Assembly: GCA_035610835.1 (NCBI GenBank)
Contig: CM069452.1
Location: 25,983,121-26,047,120, forward strand
Reading direction: 5' to 3'
DNA from: Ophiura sarsii
Lineage: Eukaryota > Echinodermata > Ophiuroidea > Amphilepidida > Ophiuridae
DNA: 64,000 bases
This document shows, piece by piece, positions 1 through 11,710 of the stretch (positions within the stretch are counted from its first letter, which is position 1; each line of letters starts with the position of its first letter). The position numbers were made by a program, and so were the translations under genes. The notes beneath the pieces were generated by a model. It worked only from the letters and a program-made list of their open reading frames with translations. It did not search any database and was not told where the DNA came from.

Positions 1-2
1 AC

Positions 3-104
3 CTTCAGCTTTTGGGCTTCATTGATACATTGCTGAAAATTGCCCAAATAAAAGGCGTTCCTAATCTCGTACAGTTCGTCCACGTCCTCTTGATTTCCTG
101 CCAT
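3..104 (-). CDS. COPE: Coatomer subunit epsilon, first coding exon (partial gene)
   Basis: Reading the minus strand from the ATG at 104-102 gives 34 codons starting [13 protein letters not shown] and ending [10 protein letters not shown], followed directly by GT at 2-1, a splice donor at the window edge. The order VDEL, then NAFY, then QQCINEAQ is the N-terminus of the COPI epsilon subunit, a TPR-like solenoid that binds alpha-COP in the coat of Golgi-to-ER vesicles. The exon ends in phase 0 and the rest of the gene lies left of the window. The gene is head-to-head with the TTLL gene but about 12 kb away, so a shared core promoter is unlikely unless TTLL has a distant 5' UTR exon. Family identity is from remembered conservation. 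Confidence 0.85.
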   Translation of the reverse strand, partial: MAGNQEDVDELYEIRNAFYLGNFQQCINEAQKLK

Positions 105-737
105 CTTGAAAAGTGCATGATGGGTACACGTCAAAATGCTTCGTCGGATTTTATTTTCATCATGTTTATTCGGAGTTTAACAAGTATTTAACCATTTATT
201 TTGCTTGTAAAGCAAACGATTATATTACGTGATATTCTCAGGTGATTTGTATACATATCATGTAGCAGTTTTGTCTCAAATTATCAACATTTCTGGAAAA
301 TAGTAAGTTACAACTTTCATTGTAGCAGCCGACGAGTTTTACCTAGCCTGATCACAGAATATTGACCAATCACAATTCTGTATTGGCCGTTGCTGTGCGC
401 TTGAGATTTGTTTGGAACTTTCACCACTTCGCTGAACTAAAGTAGGTCCAATACCATCCTGATTTGGCGTTTTCTTTAATCTTGATAAGATTACTTTATA
501 AGAATTACCATTTAAAATAAAATGCATAAGCCCCCTACATAAAAAGTATCAAATAAGGAATAAAAACAATTTGTTTATGATACATAAAATTGATTGAGAG
601 TTCCCTGTGAGACGCCATTTTAGGAAAGTGTTGCCATATTGTGTCGCTCAAAATGAAAATTGTTAGGAAATTTCGTAGAACTCTAAATGGTTGAGTCTCA
701 GTTGGTTAGTATCGGTTTTACGGTCAAGAGTATTTAA

Positions 738-2398
738 ACGCAATTGAGTTATCTAGCTTGTACTTGATGACTGATCACTGATGCAGTACTTATTTTAGTA
801 AATTATAATGCTGTTTTATGCCTCTTATTTCATTGAATAGTTTTAGCAATCATTTCGTTACTTTTCGTCCAAAAATAAAAAAGGTTAACATCATAAACTT
901 CATAATTATTAGCTTAGCCAACTACTGATATACATTGAACTATAAATGTGTTTCCATGCTCACCAGAATATAACTCTCAAATCTGCTGAAAGAGTGGTTA
1001 TGATTGGCTCGAACAGAATTCGACCCAGAGCAGGCCGTCAGGAATGATCCCACGATGCATTGCAAGCCAGCAAAACACGCCAAAACTCAAGTTCTTCAAC
1101 ATATTTTTGACCGCATGATACCCGCAGCACTGGGTATAATCAATCTTACACAGCACATATCAATTTTGTGGGTCTCCAATTGCCTTACTTTTTCGGAAAA
1201 GGGGTCGGGACTGAAAAAATAGAAAGTTATAACAGACAAATCACTACATAACACTTGCTGTTATCTATGCGGAGCAGATTTTACCAGATTTAGGCTAACG
1301 AATCCAATATACTCGTGACTGTGTTCACACGTCGTATAATGAATACATTAAAAAACACATTTCTCTCAGGGTCTGTGGACAATGAAATTCACCTTATAAC
1401 CATAGTGATCTCAGCCTATACTGCCACTGTTATTGTACAGGCACACATCATTTTATTTGTAGGGGTAAAAGTAGGGGGAAACAAATTGCTGATGATGGTC
1501 CAGGTTGTCTTATGATACGTGGAACTATTGAATATGGTTAAACATTGATTTCTCTATCAAAGGTTCACTATGACGATTCTTTATTCTAAAACTTGCAAAT
1601 AAAAGAAATATAATACATGTAATATGATTTTGTCACAACCCATTGAAAAATGGAATATGCTTTCAACATTTTGAGTGGCACATCAGAAGACACACCTCAT
1701 AGCTGGACATCTGGCACTAATATATAACAGAAGTGTCAAGTCTCATAGGCTATTTACAGGCCTCGTTGGCTTTCCAGCCTAGTACTCCTCCATATGCTTG
1801 TTTGTGTTTTTATACGACGTGTGAACACAGTGTCACGAGTATATTGGATTCGTTAGCTTAAATCTGGTAAAATTTGCTCCGAATAGAAAGCAGCAAGTGT
1901 TATGTAGTGATTTGTCTGTTACAACCTTCTATTTTTTTCAGTCCCGACCCCTTTTCCGGAAAAGTAAGGCAATTGGAATCCCACAAAATGGATATGTGCT
2001 GTGTTAGATTGACATCCAGTGCTGCGGGTATCATGCGGTCAAAAATATGTTGAAGAACTTGTGTTTTGACGTGTTGACTTGCAATGTATTGTGGGATCAT
2101 TCATGAGCCTGCTCTGGGTCGAATTCTGATTGAGCCAATCATAACCACTCTTCAGCAGATTTGAGAGTTATATTCTGGTGAGCATGGAAACACATTTATA
2201 GTTGAATGTATAGTGAGTTAGTTATATATAGTTAATATGATGTTTATGATATTAACCTTTTTATTTCGGGCGAAAAGTAATCAAACGATTGATCAAACTA
2301 TTCAATAAAATAAGAGGCATAAAACAGAATATATTCGTGAAAATAATCACTGCACCAGTGACCAGTCAGCAATACAAGCTCGGTAACTCAAGTGCAAT
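738..2398. mobile_element. Long foldback (inverted-repeat) element
   Basis: Two imperfect arms of about 600 bp, 738-1338 and 1811-2398, are reverse complements. For example, the stretch around 1300-1338 ending CACACGTCGTATA is mirrored from 1811 (TATACGACGTGTG), and CACCAGAATATAACTCTC at 961-978 is mirrored near 2163-2180. A 472-bp spacer separates the arms. No transposase frame is visible, and short ORFs in the arms mirror each other. It looks like a non-autonomous foldback transposon or an inverted duplication. Confidence 0.8.
1742..1810 (+). mobile_element. LINE 3'-end fragment inside the foldback loop
   Basis: This stretch (TAGGCTATTTACAGGCCTCG and on through CTCCTCCATATGCTTG) is the reverse complement, with some mismatches, of the LINE-tail sequence at about 2990-3075. 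It sits in the spacer of the foldback and abuts its right arm. Confidence 0.55.
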
Positions 2399-2940
2399 CT
2401 ACTTGTCAAGCAGCTTTTTTATATTATAACTCGCTACAAAATAACGCAACAATTGTAGGGGTAAATATCCTGTCAACATATTCATTATAGAAGGTCAGTT
2501 CACGGTCAATGCATGTTGCACATGTTGGCGTTCAGACGAGTTATATTTTTTCAAGTTAACACAAATTATATATTTACAAGGAAAACATAATTTAGCGAAT
2601 TATCATTTGGTCAATCTTTTGCGGCAATTAAATTTCACTGATTTGTACCATCTTCTATATTCATATACTAAGTTTATATAACCATTATAATTAATATAAC
2701 TGGTGGCAATTTAATTTAGCGGATTGGATCTCCTAGCGAAATTAAGTGGTTTTACAGTAATAGACTATTACCAGTAACCATGGTACCTGTCACTGATATA
2801 ACACACTCGCTGAACTACTGCTGCCTCATACCAATATTTCTTAGCCCTTAATTTAGTAGGTTGGGCCATTGACCCTAGATATTAAGGTCAATGGTTGGGC
2901 ATTGTGCATGATGATGGTGGTCATCATATAAATCATTTGG

Positions 2941-3075
2941 TGTCAAATCAAATCAAATCAAATCAAATTTATTTCCATAAAAACAACACTACATCAAAAA
3001 TGTAAAACTTAAAAACAACAAAAGCGTATGGAGGAGTAGGCTTAAAACCCAATAAGGCCTGTAAATAGCCTACCC
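2941..3075 (-). mobile_element. 3' end of a non-LTR retrotransposon with (ATTTG)n tail
   Basis: Read on the minus strand, the block ends in TTATGGAAATAAATTTG followed by about four ATTTG units, the short-repeat tail typical of CR1/L2-like LINEs. No reverse-transcriptase frame remains. Related fragments occur at 1742-1810 and 3720-3760. Confidence 0.6.
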
Positions 3076-3411
3076 CTTTAATACAATAGAGCTGATGTTT
3101 TCTTTTTGTAATACTACTATATTAGAATCACACCATTAATATTGTCTTGACTAGAAATACCCAAGCTTTTGCATCCTTCTACTAGTTTTTTAGTATTTTT
3201 GTTTTTGAACGCCTCCCTCCTTCCCCATTATGTAAAGCAAGCAGTTACAGAGTAATGAGAAGATGATGACAAGGAAGGAGACCATTTAATTGCTAAATTG
3301 TTGTCTTCAAAATTTTCCCCGTCCCTCCCTAATGCCAGGGAAGGGGAATACACCCCCGATGAACATATAATAGCGTCACCCAATTATAATAGAGAGCCAC
3401 TACTTCGACCA

Positions 3412-3616
3412 GGGTGGGTGGGTGGTTGGTTGGGTGTGTGGATGGTGGGTGGGTCGGGTGGGTGGTTGGGTGGTTGGGTGGTTGGGTGGTTGGGTGGTTG
3501 GGTGGTTGGGTGGTTGGGTGGTTGGGTGGTTGGGTGGTTTGATGGTTGGGTGGTTGGGTGGTTGGGTCGGGTTGGGTGGTTGGGTGGTTGGGTGGAGGGA
3601 GGGAGGGAGGGAGGGA
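3412..3616. repeat. GGTTGGGT minisatellite with GGGA tail
   Basis: About 20 near-identical copies of the octamer GGTTGGGT with a few GGGTCGGG variants, ending in (GGGA)n. The G-rich strand has dense GG and GGG runs and could fold into G-quadruplexes. Because 8 is not a multiple of 3, all frames give low-complexity repeats (WVVGWLGG on one strand, PTTQPPNH on the other) that stay open only by composition. These are not treated as genes. Confidence 0.9.
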
Positions 3617-3719
3617 TCCGCACGTCGTATACGGTTCCGATAGGATCCAATTGCGTCATTAATAAGGAACTCAAACCACAAATTGCGTAATCCGAGAACC
3701 GCGCCATCTAGTTTTAGTT

Positions 3720-3760
3720 ATTTTTGATGTAGTGTTTTTATGGAAATAATTTTATTTAAT
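3720..3760 (+). mobile_element. LINE-tail fragment, inverted relative to 2941-3075
   Basis: TTTTTGATGTAGTGTTTTTA followed by TGGAAATAATTTTATTT is the reverse complement of the start of the 2966-3000 block. The minisatellite therefore lies between two oppositely oriented fragments of the same LINE tail. Confidence 0.55.
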
Positions 3761-5159
3761 TTTAATTTTTATTGAATACTACTAGTCACCAAACAGAAAG
3801 GGTGAGACACCTTTCCAGTACCAAATCACATACACAATTGGTTATGCTCAGATTACCAAGAAAGGCTCAAGACCCACATTTTCACCATTATACAATTCCC
3901 AGATATAATTACTTATGGGATAAGGAATAAGAATTTCAATATGTTACCGCTCTATTGCTTTTTAATTTTTAATTTTTTTCAAGAAGTTCTACATTATTAT
4001 CTCCGAAGAAAACAGCGTTCTTGTCATTTTTCAGCAGGCAACACCGTATCGTATGGCGTGGGAATGGGATTCCAAATTTTATTTTAATAGTTGTGGTGAG
4101 GGATTTGTTGGATCATTCGTTAGAACTGTCAGGATTGCCAACCGGCAACCTCATGTATGTAAACAAAATTGATTGCATGGGATGAAAATGGTCGTGCGAA
4201 ACCCACTGTTATGACTGTAAAACGCTTAGAAACCAGAAATCTGACACATTTTAAAGATGTTGAAGATACTGACACAACTACAATGTTTTACGCTTATCAC
4301 AACATTATTATAACAGAATGTTTTCAAAGATGTTATTTTATAATCAGGTGAGACAGTATTTTAAAAATAGGCCTAAAAATTAGAAACAGCCTGCTGAACA
4401 CAGCAACATTCATTGTATTGAACAACAAACGTGACAAAACATGTCAACCATAGAGTAAATACAGACTTGATTAAAAAGTGTTCATATAAAAGCAGAAAGT
4501 TAGTCTATAGCCAGATTCTTAAATAATAAATGAATTATAAATACATGAAAGTAGGCCTATTAGGTGAGCCCGGAGTGACGTCACATGCCGTTTGGCGTTG
4601 ACCACAAACTACGTGAATTCAAACAAATTCAGATTGCACCATCACCAAAACGGCCAAAATGTAACCCTTTTTGTACTCCCGTGAAATGTTACCATCGAAC
4701 AGAATATTTGACAAAGTGATTCCTCTACATAGGCTACTCATGTTTAGTTATCATATTTACACATAATGCAAGTTTTCACATGTTTTTTACAGGTCAAAGT
4801 CTGAAACTCGAGTGAAACATTTTACGAATTTCAGAAATATTGCTCATGTAAACAACGGTCGCTTACACAGCCTCTCGTGGTCACTAGGACGTTCTTCTGT
4901 ATGGTCGAGTAGAGCGTAGTAATTGATTTTGATGCTTTGTTGTCAACGGCAAATTGAAGGTCCAGGCTGACCTAGATATATTATCATAGGCCTGCCTATC
5001 AATCAAAACAATTATTTGTCGATCACATTCACAATCAAATCACAGCGTATACGATTCCCCAGCGTCCCATGGCATGCGACTGGTGCGTATCGTGCATAAC
5101 CGCGTCATTGGCGATGGCAAGGACGCAGTAAAACCAGAAGATGTGACGTTGACTTGACT

Positions 5160-5400
5160 TACTTGACTTAGGGCGGATGATTTTTCCGAACCACAATGCC
5201 TCTCCAGATCTTCCTATCCAACATAGCTGTCTTGATTTCTTCCACCTGCAGTCCTGTATCACGTTTGAGTATGTCAATGTAGGTCAGGGTTGGTCTACCA
5301 TGTTTCTTGCTCCATGTATTGGGATCCAACGTACTTGTAAAAAAAATAGGTAATTGACCAATCTTAGATCTAGTTAACAAACAAGACCCCACGCCGCGTT
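5160..5400 (-). pseudogene. Reverse-transcriptase C-terminal remnant of a LINE
   Basis: The minus strand encodes GRPTLTYIDILKRDTGLQ, then VEEIKTAMLDRKIWRGIV. This is the conserved tail after the reverse transcriptase of endonuclease-type non-LTR elements: a GRP, a D-G-L segment, and a DR.W followed by a short hydrophobic end. There is no upstream RT core, so it is a 5'-truncated copy. Family assignment is from remembered pattern. Confidence 0.6.
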
Positions 5401-5499
5401 ATGACTCTCTCTCTCCCCGACGGCGTTAGTGCAGACTCGCATGAAAGTGAGGATAAGACGCACTGCGTATACCTGGAACCTAGGAACAGAGTCTGATGT

Positions 5500-5735
5500 T
5501 GCTGGGTAGATCAGTCCATAGTTTAAGACGGAGTAATTCTGTTATACCCTTCACAGAGGAATTCATATAGTGCATGATTTTAAAGAATGATGCATACTTC
5601 CGATGTAGGTGTGTAGGGTATAACAGAGTTATGCCTTTAAGACCAGCAACAGTGAAAGATTTATCTGCTGCAGAATTTTGTATGTTGAATTGAACAACTA
5701 GTAGAAGAGATCGATCAGACACGGATCAAAGACCA
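5500..5735 (-). pseudogene. Second LINE reverse-transcriptase tail, interrupted by a MITE
   Basis: The minus strand reads SDRSLLLVV, then ADKSFTVAGLK, and after an interruption LKLWTDLPSNIR. This resembles the widespread LINE ending with R-S, F-x-V-A-G and L-W-x-x-L-P-x-x-I-R. The break coincides with the MITE at 5530-5635. The two halves stay in the same open frame by chance, which makes a spurious 80-codon ORF. Confidence 0.6.
5530..5635. mobile_element. 106-bp MITE with 8-bp target duplication
   Basis: Ends GGAGTAATTCTGTTATACCC and GGGTATAACAGAGTTATGCC are imperfect inverted repeats. TTTAAGAC occurs at 5522-5529 and again at 5636-5643. An 8-bp duplication fits hAT-type transposition, although the terminal sequence is not a classic hAT end. 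Confidence 0.75.
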
Positions 5736-6047
5736 GAGAGCTGGAATGAAAGCATATTAATTATATCTAAATACTATTTTTGGCGACTCTGTCTGTCCGT
5801 CCAATGACTCAGGGTGCAGATCCCTGCCCATGTAATCGCTATGCACAGGGATCTTCGCCCCACGTAGACAACAAACTGTTGCTACGCGACCGCGTATAAA
5901 CAAAACAAAACATGGCGCACGCGATTGCCGGCGCACGCGTAATGTCGCAGACCGTAATGTGCGTACGCGTTCGTGGCGCAAACTGGGTATTTTCATGGGG
6001 CGGGTAAAAGGAAGCCGCCCGGTGGCTAAAAAGGATAGAAAAAGGAC

Positions 6048-6930
6048 TCCAATTAACTTTAACTCCCGGGCGTGTTTTTGTATGAGTTAAACTATAATAG
6101 TATGCATATGATCAGGAAGTAAAAAAAGGATCAGATAGCGGGTTAGGGTTAATAAAGGAACTGGGAGCGTAAACCGTAGGCCTTCATCCAGGAACACGTT
6201 ATGTGTTAAACATGTTATTGTTAAAGTGATTGCGGATTGCGGTGGTATGATGTCAGTGCCTCAACATCCAATCGCGGACCCATCTATGCGCGCAGGCCAC
6301 AACGGGCCCTGATGTCAGTGCCTCAACATCCCATCGCGGACCCATCTATACGCGCAGGCCACAACGGGCCCTCATCATGCTTATCATGGGATGTCTTTTA
6401 TATAAATGGGAATGTTCATCCCATCGCGGACACATCTATGCGCGCAGGCCACAACGGGCCCTCATCATGCCTATCATGGGATGTCTTTTATATAAATGGG
6501 AATGTTACAGGGACATGTATAAATATAAAGGGCCAGTGTGAGCAAATATTTAGCTCCAATTATATCTTTAACTCTCGGACGTGTTTTTGTCCCGGTTTTT
6601 ATAAGTTACTCAGACTATGCACGCATGATCAGGATGAAAAGAGTCAAATGAGGGGACAGAGCGTGCAAGTGAAAGTGATTGCGAATTGCGGTGGTATGAT
6701 GTCAGTGCCTCAACATCCCATCGCGCAGGACACAACGGGCCCTCATCATGCCTATCATGGGATGTCTTTTATATAAATGGGAATGTTACAGGGACATGTA
6801 TATAAAGGGACGGTGTGAGCAAACATTTAGCTCCAATTATATCTTTAACTCTCGGGCGGGTTTTGTCCCGGTTTTTATGAGTTAAACTATGCATGCATGA
6901 TCAGGATGAAAAGAGTCAAATGAGGGGGGC
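6048..6930. repeat. Complex tandem repeat (satellite-like)
   Basis: A sequence starting GTGATTGCGGATTGCGGTGG occurs at about 6225 and, in slightly altered form, at 6674. A 43-bp module with CATCGCGGAC, GCGCGCAGG and CACAACGGGCCCT recurs at about 6270, 6330 and 6420, and in shortened form near 6717. A tail module (CTCCAATTA, CTTTAACTC, TCAGGA) recurs at about 6048, 6555 and 6830. A 179-codon ORF at 6237-6776 is only a reading of this repeat. Confidence 0.8.
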
Positions 6931-8133
6931 TTCAGTCTCCATTTTAACACCACTTTTGGAGTAATTTATATAAATGTACAATTCAACTTCTATACATTAA
7001 TCTTTTTCGGAAGCATTTTTCTTTTTCTCATTTAAATTTCATTTGATCATGTTTTGTATTTTTGATAATATATTTGAGCATCTGTGTACAATGCGTCAGT
7101 GTTTCACTCACCCTAGGCTATACAAAGCGTGAAATACCCTACGCTAGATTATCACCTGTGAAAGTTTTACTCAGAGTGAAATTACATTGTCTCAGTGCCT
7201 AAATCACGCTAACACAAAATTTCGTCATACATTTTGATTTTACCCAGTGAAATTGCTACACATTCGTTTGTGTTATAAACATAAAACATTTGTTTTTCTG
7301 TTTTCTTCACTTATTGGTCAACTTTTTGTTTCCCTTTATTTACCTTTCTATTTTATTATTATATCAACAATTAATGAAACCAACTAAAACTTGGAAGCAC
7401 TTTCTTAACATAAAAATGTTATATAAATGATCGGTGAAAAAGTAGATCGCTCTTTTGGACAATCCTTTACAACCTGCATAGTTTACAGTCACTACTTCCG
7501 CACATGTTAATAACACTATTTAGATTATTGCAAACTGAGACTGCAACTAGCCTCCAAATGTCCAAGAAGGTTTTAAATAACAATTGCTAACGTCAACATT
7601 GGTATAATGTTTCCCTATGTAATTTGTAAGGACATATATTATGTGTGCATAGCTAACTGCACACCCACTCTGTAACTAATGACAACAAATCAAGTGGGGT
7701 TTAAGGCTACAGTGAGCATGGTGAAACAATGTAAACAAAAGAACACAGGAATCATGTTGCTTAAAACAAGTGTCTTTGTAATTTTGACTTCTTGACATGA
7801 GCTATTTGTTATCGGGATTTGTTTAAAAGAATGAGATTTTTTTAAACTTTTAGTTTTTATTCAATATCATCTTCACGTTTTAGACCAAAAAAATAATCCA
7901 AATATAGCTTTGAAAACCAGATCAATAGTTTAGATACTGTACACTTTTATTATCTTTTGCTATTTTTTTATTATAAAAACTACAAACGCACACACACAAA
8001 TGTTTTTCAACTTTTTTTTGTCCTCTAAAATAGTCAATCTAAATGTTGACTTGAATCAGATGTATAAATAACTGATAAACCTGCATATAATACTCTCCCA
8101 TGACAAGGGACGCACCATCGGATACTCAGGTGT

Positions 8134-8152
8134 GGGGGGGGGGGGGGGGGGG
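8134..8152. repeat. Poly-G tract
   Basis: Nineteen consecutive G followed by purine-rich low-complexity sequence. Similar G or C runs recur at 11871-11888, 15886-15928, 28800-28820, 31170-31191, 38641-38684, 50905-50918 and 61193-61208. Confidence 0.9.
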
Positions 8153-8808
8153 AAGTTTCTGGAAGAAAAAAACAACTTTGCCCACTATCCAGGAAAAACA
8201 AACAACTGCCCACCAACCAGGAAGAAATTAAAAAAATCTGACTCACCCAACTCAATGTAAAGAAAAACATTAAAACCTAAAAAAAACCACTTTGCCGCCT
8301 TTGCCATCGAAAACAAAAATTCTGCCCGACCCCAACTTCCATGCCTCTCCCCCTGAAAATCAAATGGTGCGTCCCTAATTTGAGTTTGATTGAAAAAACA
8401 CATAACAGGACAAAGCTATAAACTGGCACTATAAAACTGGCACCAACATAGTGCCAAGTCTTCAAGTGTTATTGCCTTATTTTTGGTCTAGTGATTTTCA
8501 AATATTTCAGATGTATAGTGATGAAAACATTTTCTGATTTGTTTTCTGAAATGAAAGGGGAAAAAATATGTGGATAGGGATGCGCTACCATTCTGGTTCT
8601 TATTACATATAATTTGAAGCTTTTCAACTCAGTCTTGTGTGTCTGTGTGTTTATTTTCTATCAATATTTGAAAAATTGTATTATTAGATCATCTTTATTC
8701 AGTCAAATAACCACATAAAAAATAAAGAAGAGAACGTTGCGGCCCACCAATAGTCAATGATCAAATTGAATCTTATTATATGTTGTCATTTTTTTTAAAC
8801 TTTGTTCA

Positions 8809-11710
8809 TATGAGGCTGATCGGTTAAAGGTTAACATGGTTATGAAAAAATAAATTTCTGATTTTGATATTGATAGGTACCTCACAATGTTGGACAATAT
8901 CTAGGCTATCTGAAACTGCATTTAAAAAAAATTAAAATGCGGTACGTTCGCGGAACAGTCCATTTTTGTCCAAGGGGTGAAAACAAGATGCGTCACGGAC
9001 GGACATTTTAGTTCAAGTTCATCATGCTATATTTTTATGTTAATGTAACATTTTCAGAGTTTTGTGATATAATGTTGATAGCTGACACACTTTTCCATCA
9101 AATAAGTAAATATTTGGGAAAAAAGTTCTGGGGAAGTTATATCGCTAGACTTGCGTTAACATTTTGATGTTTTGCTGTCCGTCCGTGACACAAAAAAAGT
9201 TTAAAAGTTTTTTAGCTAATTTCAAGGACAAAGTAAAAAAATAAAAACATAGTGAAGTATCTCCCTTATATGTATTCTTTCCCATGCAGGAGTATTACTT
9301 AATTAGGGCAGGCATAAATTAGTTAAATCTTTAATTAAAAGTTGTCACGGACGGACACAAATTTTGTCACGGACGGACACTGTTAGCTACTGTTCAGTTC
9401 AGAGCATACAAGCAAAGCTGAATACCACCCCTCTTACCATTAAATGAACTAGTCCATACAGGTATGCCCTTTATGCAAATGAGTAGGTTTGCTACAGCAG
9501 TGAGCACATGTTATGATGCTCACCAGGTGCACTGTAAAATTACTTGAAGTCAAACGAAGTCATTTGCTTATTTGCCCATTTGTGAACCCTCAGCAGATCT
9601 TCTTTGGTGAATCTGTAGTATAGCTTGCGCTTGTTAACCTTACTGCCTGCACATGCTGAAATAATGCTTGCAAATAAAAGGGGTAGCATGAGATCAGTTA
9701 AAAGACCCTGTTTAAAATTGCCCCATATAATAAGTGTATGTGAAATAAAAGCAAGTAACAGCATTGAAATCAGAAAGTATCATTGGAGATCCTGGTTAGC
9801 ACACATTTAATTTTAAGCTTTGCACTATCAAAAGTTGCAGGCTTTTACTTCATGAAACTTTGAAAAACTCAAAACACGGTTGGATGCCTACATGTATCCA
9901 TTATCGCTAACCTTTAATTACACAATTAATTGAACAAAAACTTATCAAAGAAGGGTCAAAATTGTTTTTAAAAGTTGTATCACAGCATACAGTCTTTTAC
10001 ACAATTAATCGAACAAAATTTATCAAAGGGTCAAAATTGTTTTACAAAGTTGTATCACAGCATACAGTCTATTTATATGATGCAGCAGGTCTATCTCTTG
10101 CCATTTATGGTAAGAGGGGCAGGATTCAGTTTGGCATTTGTACTCGGAACTGAATAATGTCCGGCCGTGACAAAATTTGTGTCTGTTCGGACAACTTTTA
10201 ATCACTGATTTAACTTATTTATTGACGCCATTGTTAAGTTTCATTTCTACATGAGAAAGGGAGTATATAGGGGAGATAGCTCACTATGTTTTTATTTTTT
10301 CTCTCTTTCTTTGAAAAAACCTTGTAAAACTTTAACACTTTTTTTGCGTCACGGACGGACAGCTCTGCATCAAAAAGTTATCACAAGGGCAGGGTAATTA
10401 CTTCCCAGAACTTTTTTTCTAAAATATATTTCTTATTGAATGGATAAATGCGCCATCTATCTTTAATTTAAAAAATTGAAAATGTTTCATTAACATAAAA
10501 TATGGCAAGGTCAACTTCTACTAAGAATGTCTGTCCATGACGTATCTTGTTTCTACCCCTTGGGCAATAATGGACTGTTCCGAAAACTTTTCCGCATTTT
10601 TTCTTCTTTTCGAATGCAGTTTCAGTTAGCCAAGATGTTGTCCAATATTGTGAGGTACATTTCAATATCAATATCAAAAAGTATTTTTTTTCACACCAAT
10701 GTGAACCTTGAACTGATCACCCTCTGCTATCAAAGTGCCAAATTCTGCAACCTTTGAATATAACCATCACACTGGTTTTGGTATCTTGTGATCCTTTTTA
10801 ATTACTAAGACTGAAAAATGATGACATACAATTTTCTTATTATTTTGTAAGTATTTGATACCATTTTGTCATGTAAATAAGTGGCAATTTCAAAGTTCTT
10901 TAACATCTGTGTCCGTCCGTGACGCTAACAAATTTCCGTCTGTGACACAGTTTGTTACAGGTCTACCCTTCTCCTGTAAAAAATAAATTTGTTTTCAAAT
11001 GCTGTGTATCAAACCATGTATCTCACTTACTATTTGACCGGGAAAGCTTGAGGAATATGGAATTGTTTAAATAGAAATTAAGAAGAAGTACTAAAAGGTC
11101 CGGAGAACCCTATTTCTATCTTGTCCGTAGTGTTGGAAAAAGACTAATATCTTGACTGCTTTTTATTACTAAGACTGAAAATTCATGACTTAACATTTTT
11201 CTTACTATTTTGTAAGTATTTTATACATTTTTTTCATACTAAAGTGTAAATAAGTGGCAATTTCAAAGTTTTTTATGTAGTTAACATTTGTGTCCGTCCG
11301 TGACGCTCAAAAATGTCCGTCCGTGACAAAGTTTGTTACCCTACCCCTGTAAAAAATAAGAAATATTTTCAAATGCTGTGTATCAGATATTCAAACCATG
11401 TATCTTACTTACTATTTGACCTGGAAAGCATTGGGGAATATGGAGTTGACTAGATAGAAATTAAAAAGAAGCACTAAAAGGTAGAGATCCCTATTTCTAT
11501 CTAGTCCGTCCGTGACACAAACATTTCCGTCGTTCTATTTTTAGTAACAAACCACACCTTATTTTTTTTTGTGTATTTCAATAAAGTTGATGATTCTCTA
11601 TAACATTAAACATAAAAAGTTGAATAAATGTCAGTAGTTACTTTTTACAAACTGTTTTTCGCTCATGTTTTGCACAAACGTCCGTCCGTGACAAACCGAT
11701 CAGCCTCATA
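8809..11710. mobile_element. 2.9 kb foldback element with repeated TGTCCGTCCGTGAC motif
   Basis: The ends are perfect 17-bp inverted repeats: TATGAGGCTGATCGGTT at 8809-8825, with its reverse complement at 11694-11710. Inside, a left arm at about 8809-9450 is mirrored by about 10085-10730. Two direct repeats of about 365 bp follow (10794-11158 and 11159-11520). The motif TGTCCGTCCGTGAC, or its complement, recurs at about 8992, 9176, 9344, 9366, 10348, 10910, 11291, 11314, 11503 and 11679, with decayed copies at 10158, 10528 and 10934. No transposase was recognised. The motif may be a transposase or host-factor binding site; that is inference. Confidence 0.7.
10794..11520 (+). repeat. Two tandem copies of a ~365-bp unit
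   Basis: Both copies begin near TTACTAAGACTGAAAA, pass through AAATAAGTGGCAATTTCAAAG, carry the TGTCCGTCCGTGAC motif, then CAAATGCTGTGTATCA and ACCATGTATCT. They form the right part of the large foldback element. Confidence 0.7.

Noticed and set aside
3298..3690. A 130-codon ORF with WVVGWLGG repeats, and overlapping PTTQPPNH ORFs on the other strand
   Set aside because: All arise from the octamer minisatellite; several frames are open at once, which reflects composition and not selection.
6237..6776. A 179-codon ORF
   Set aside because: It reads through a complex tandem repeat and repeats its own sequence in different frames.
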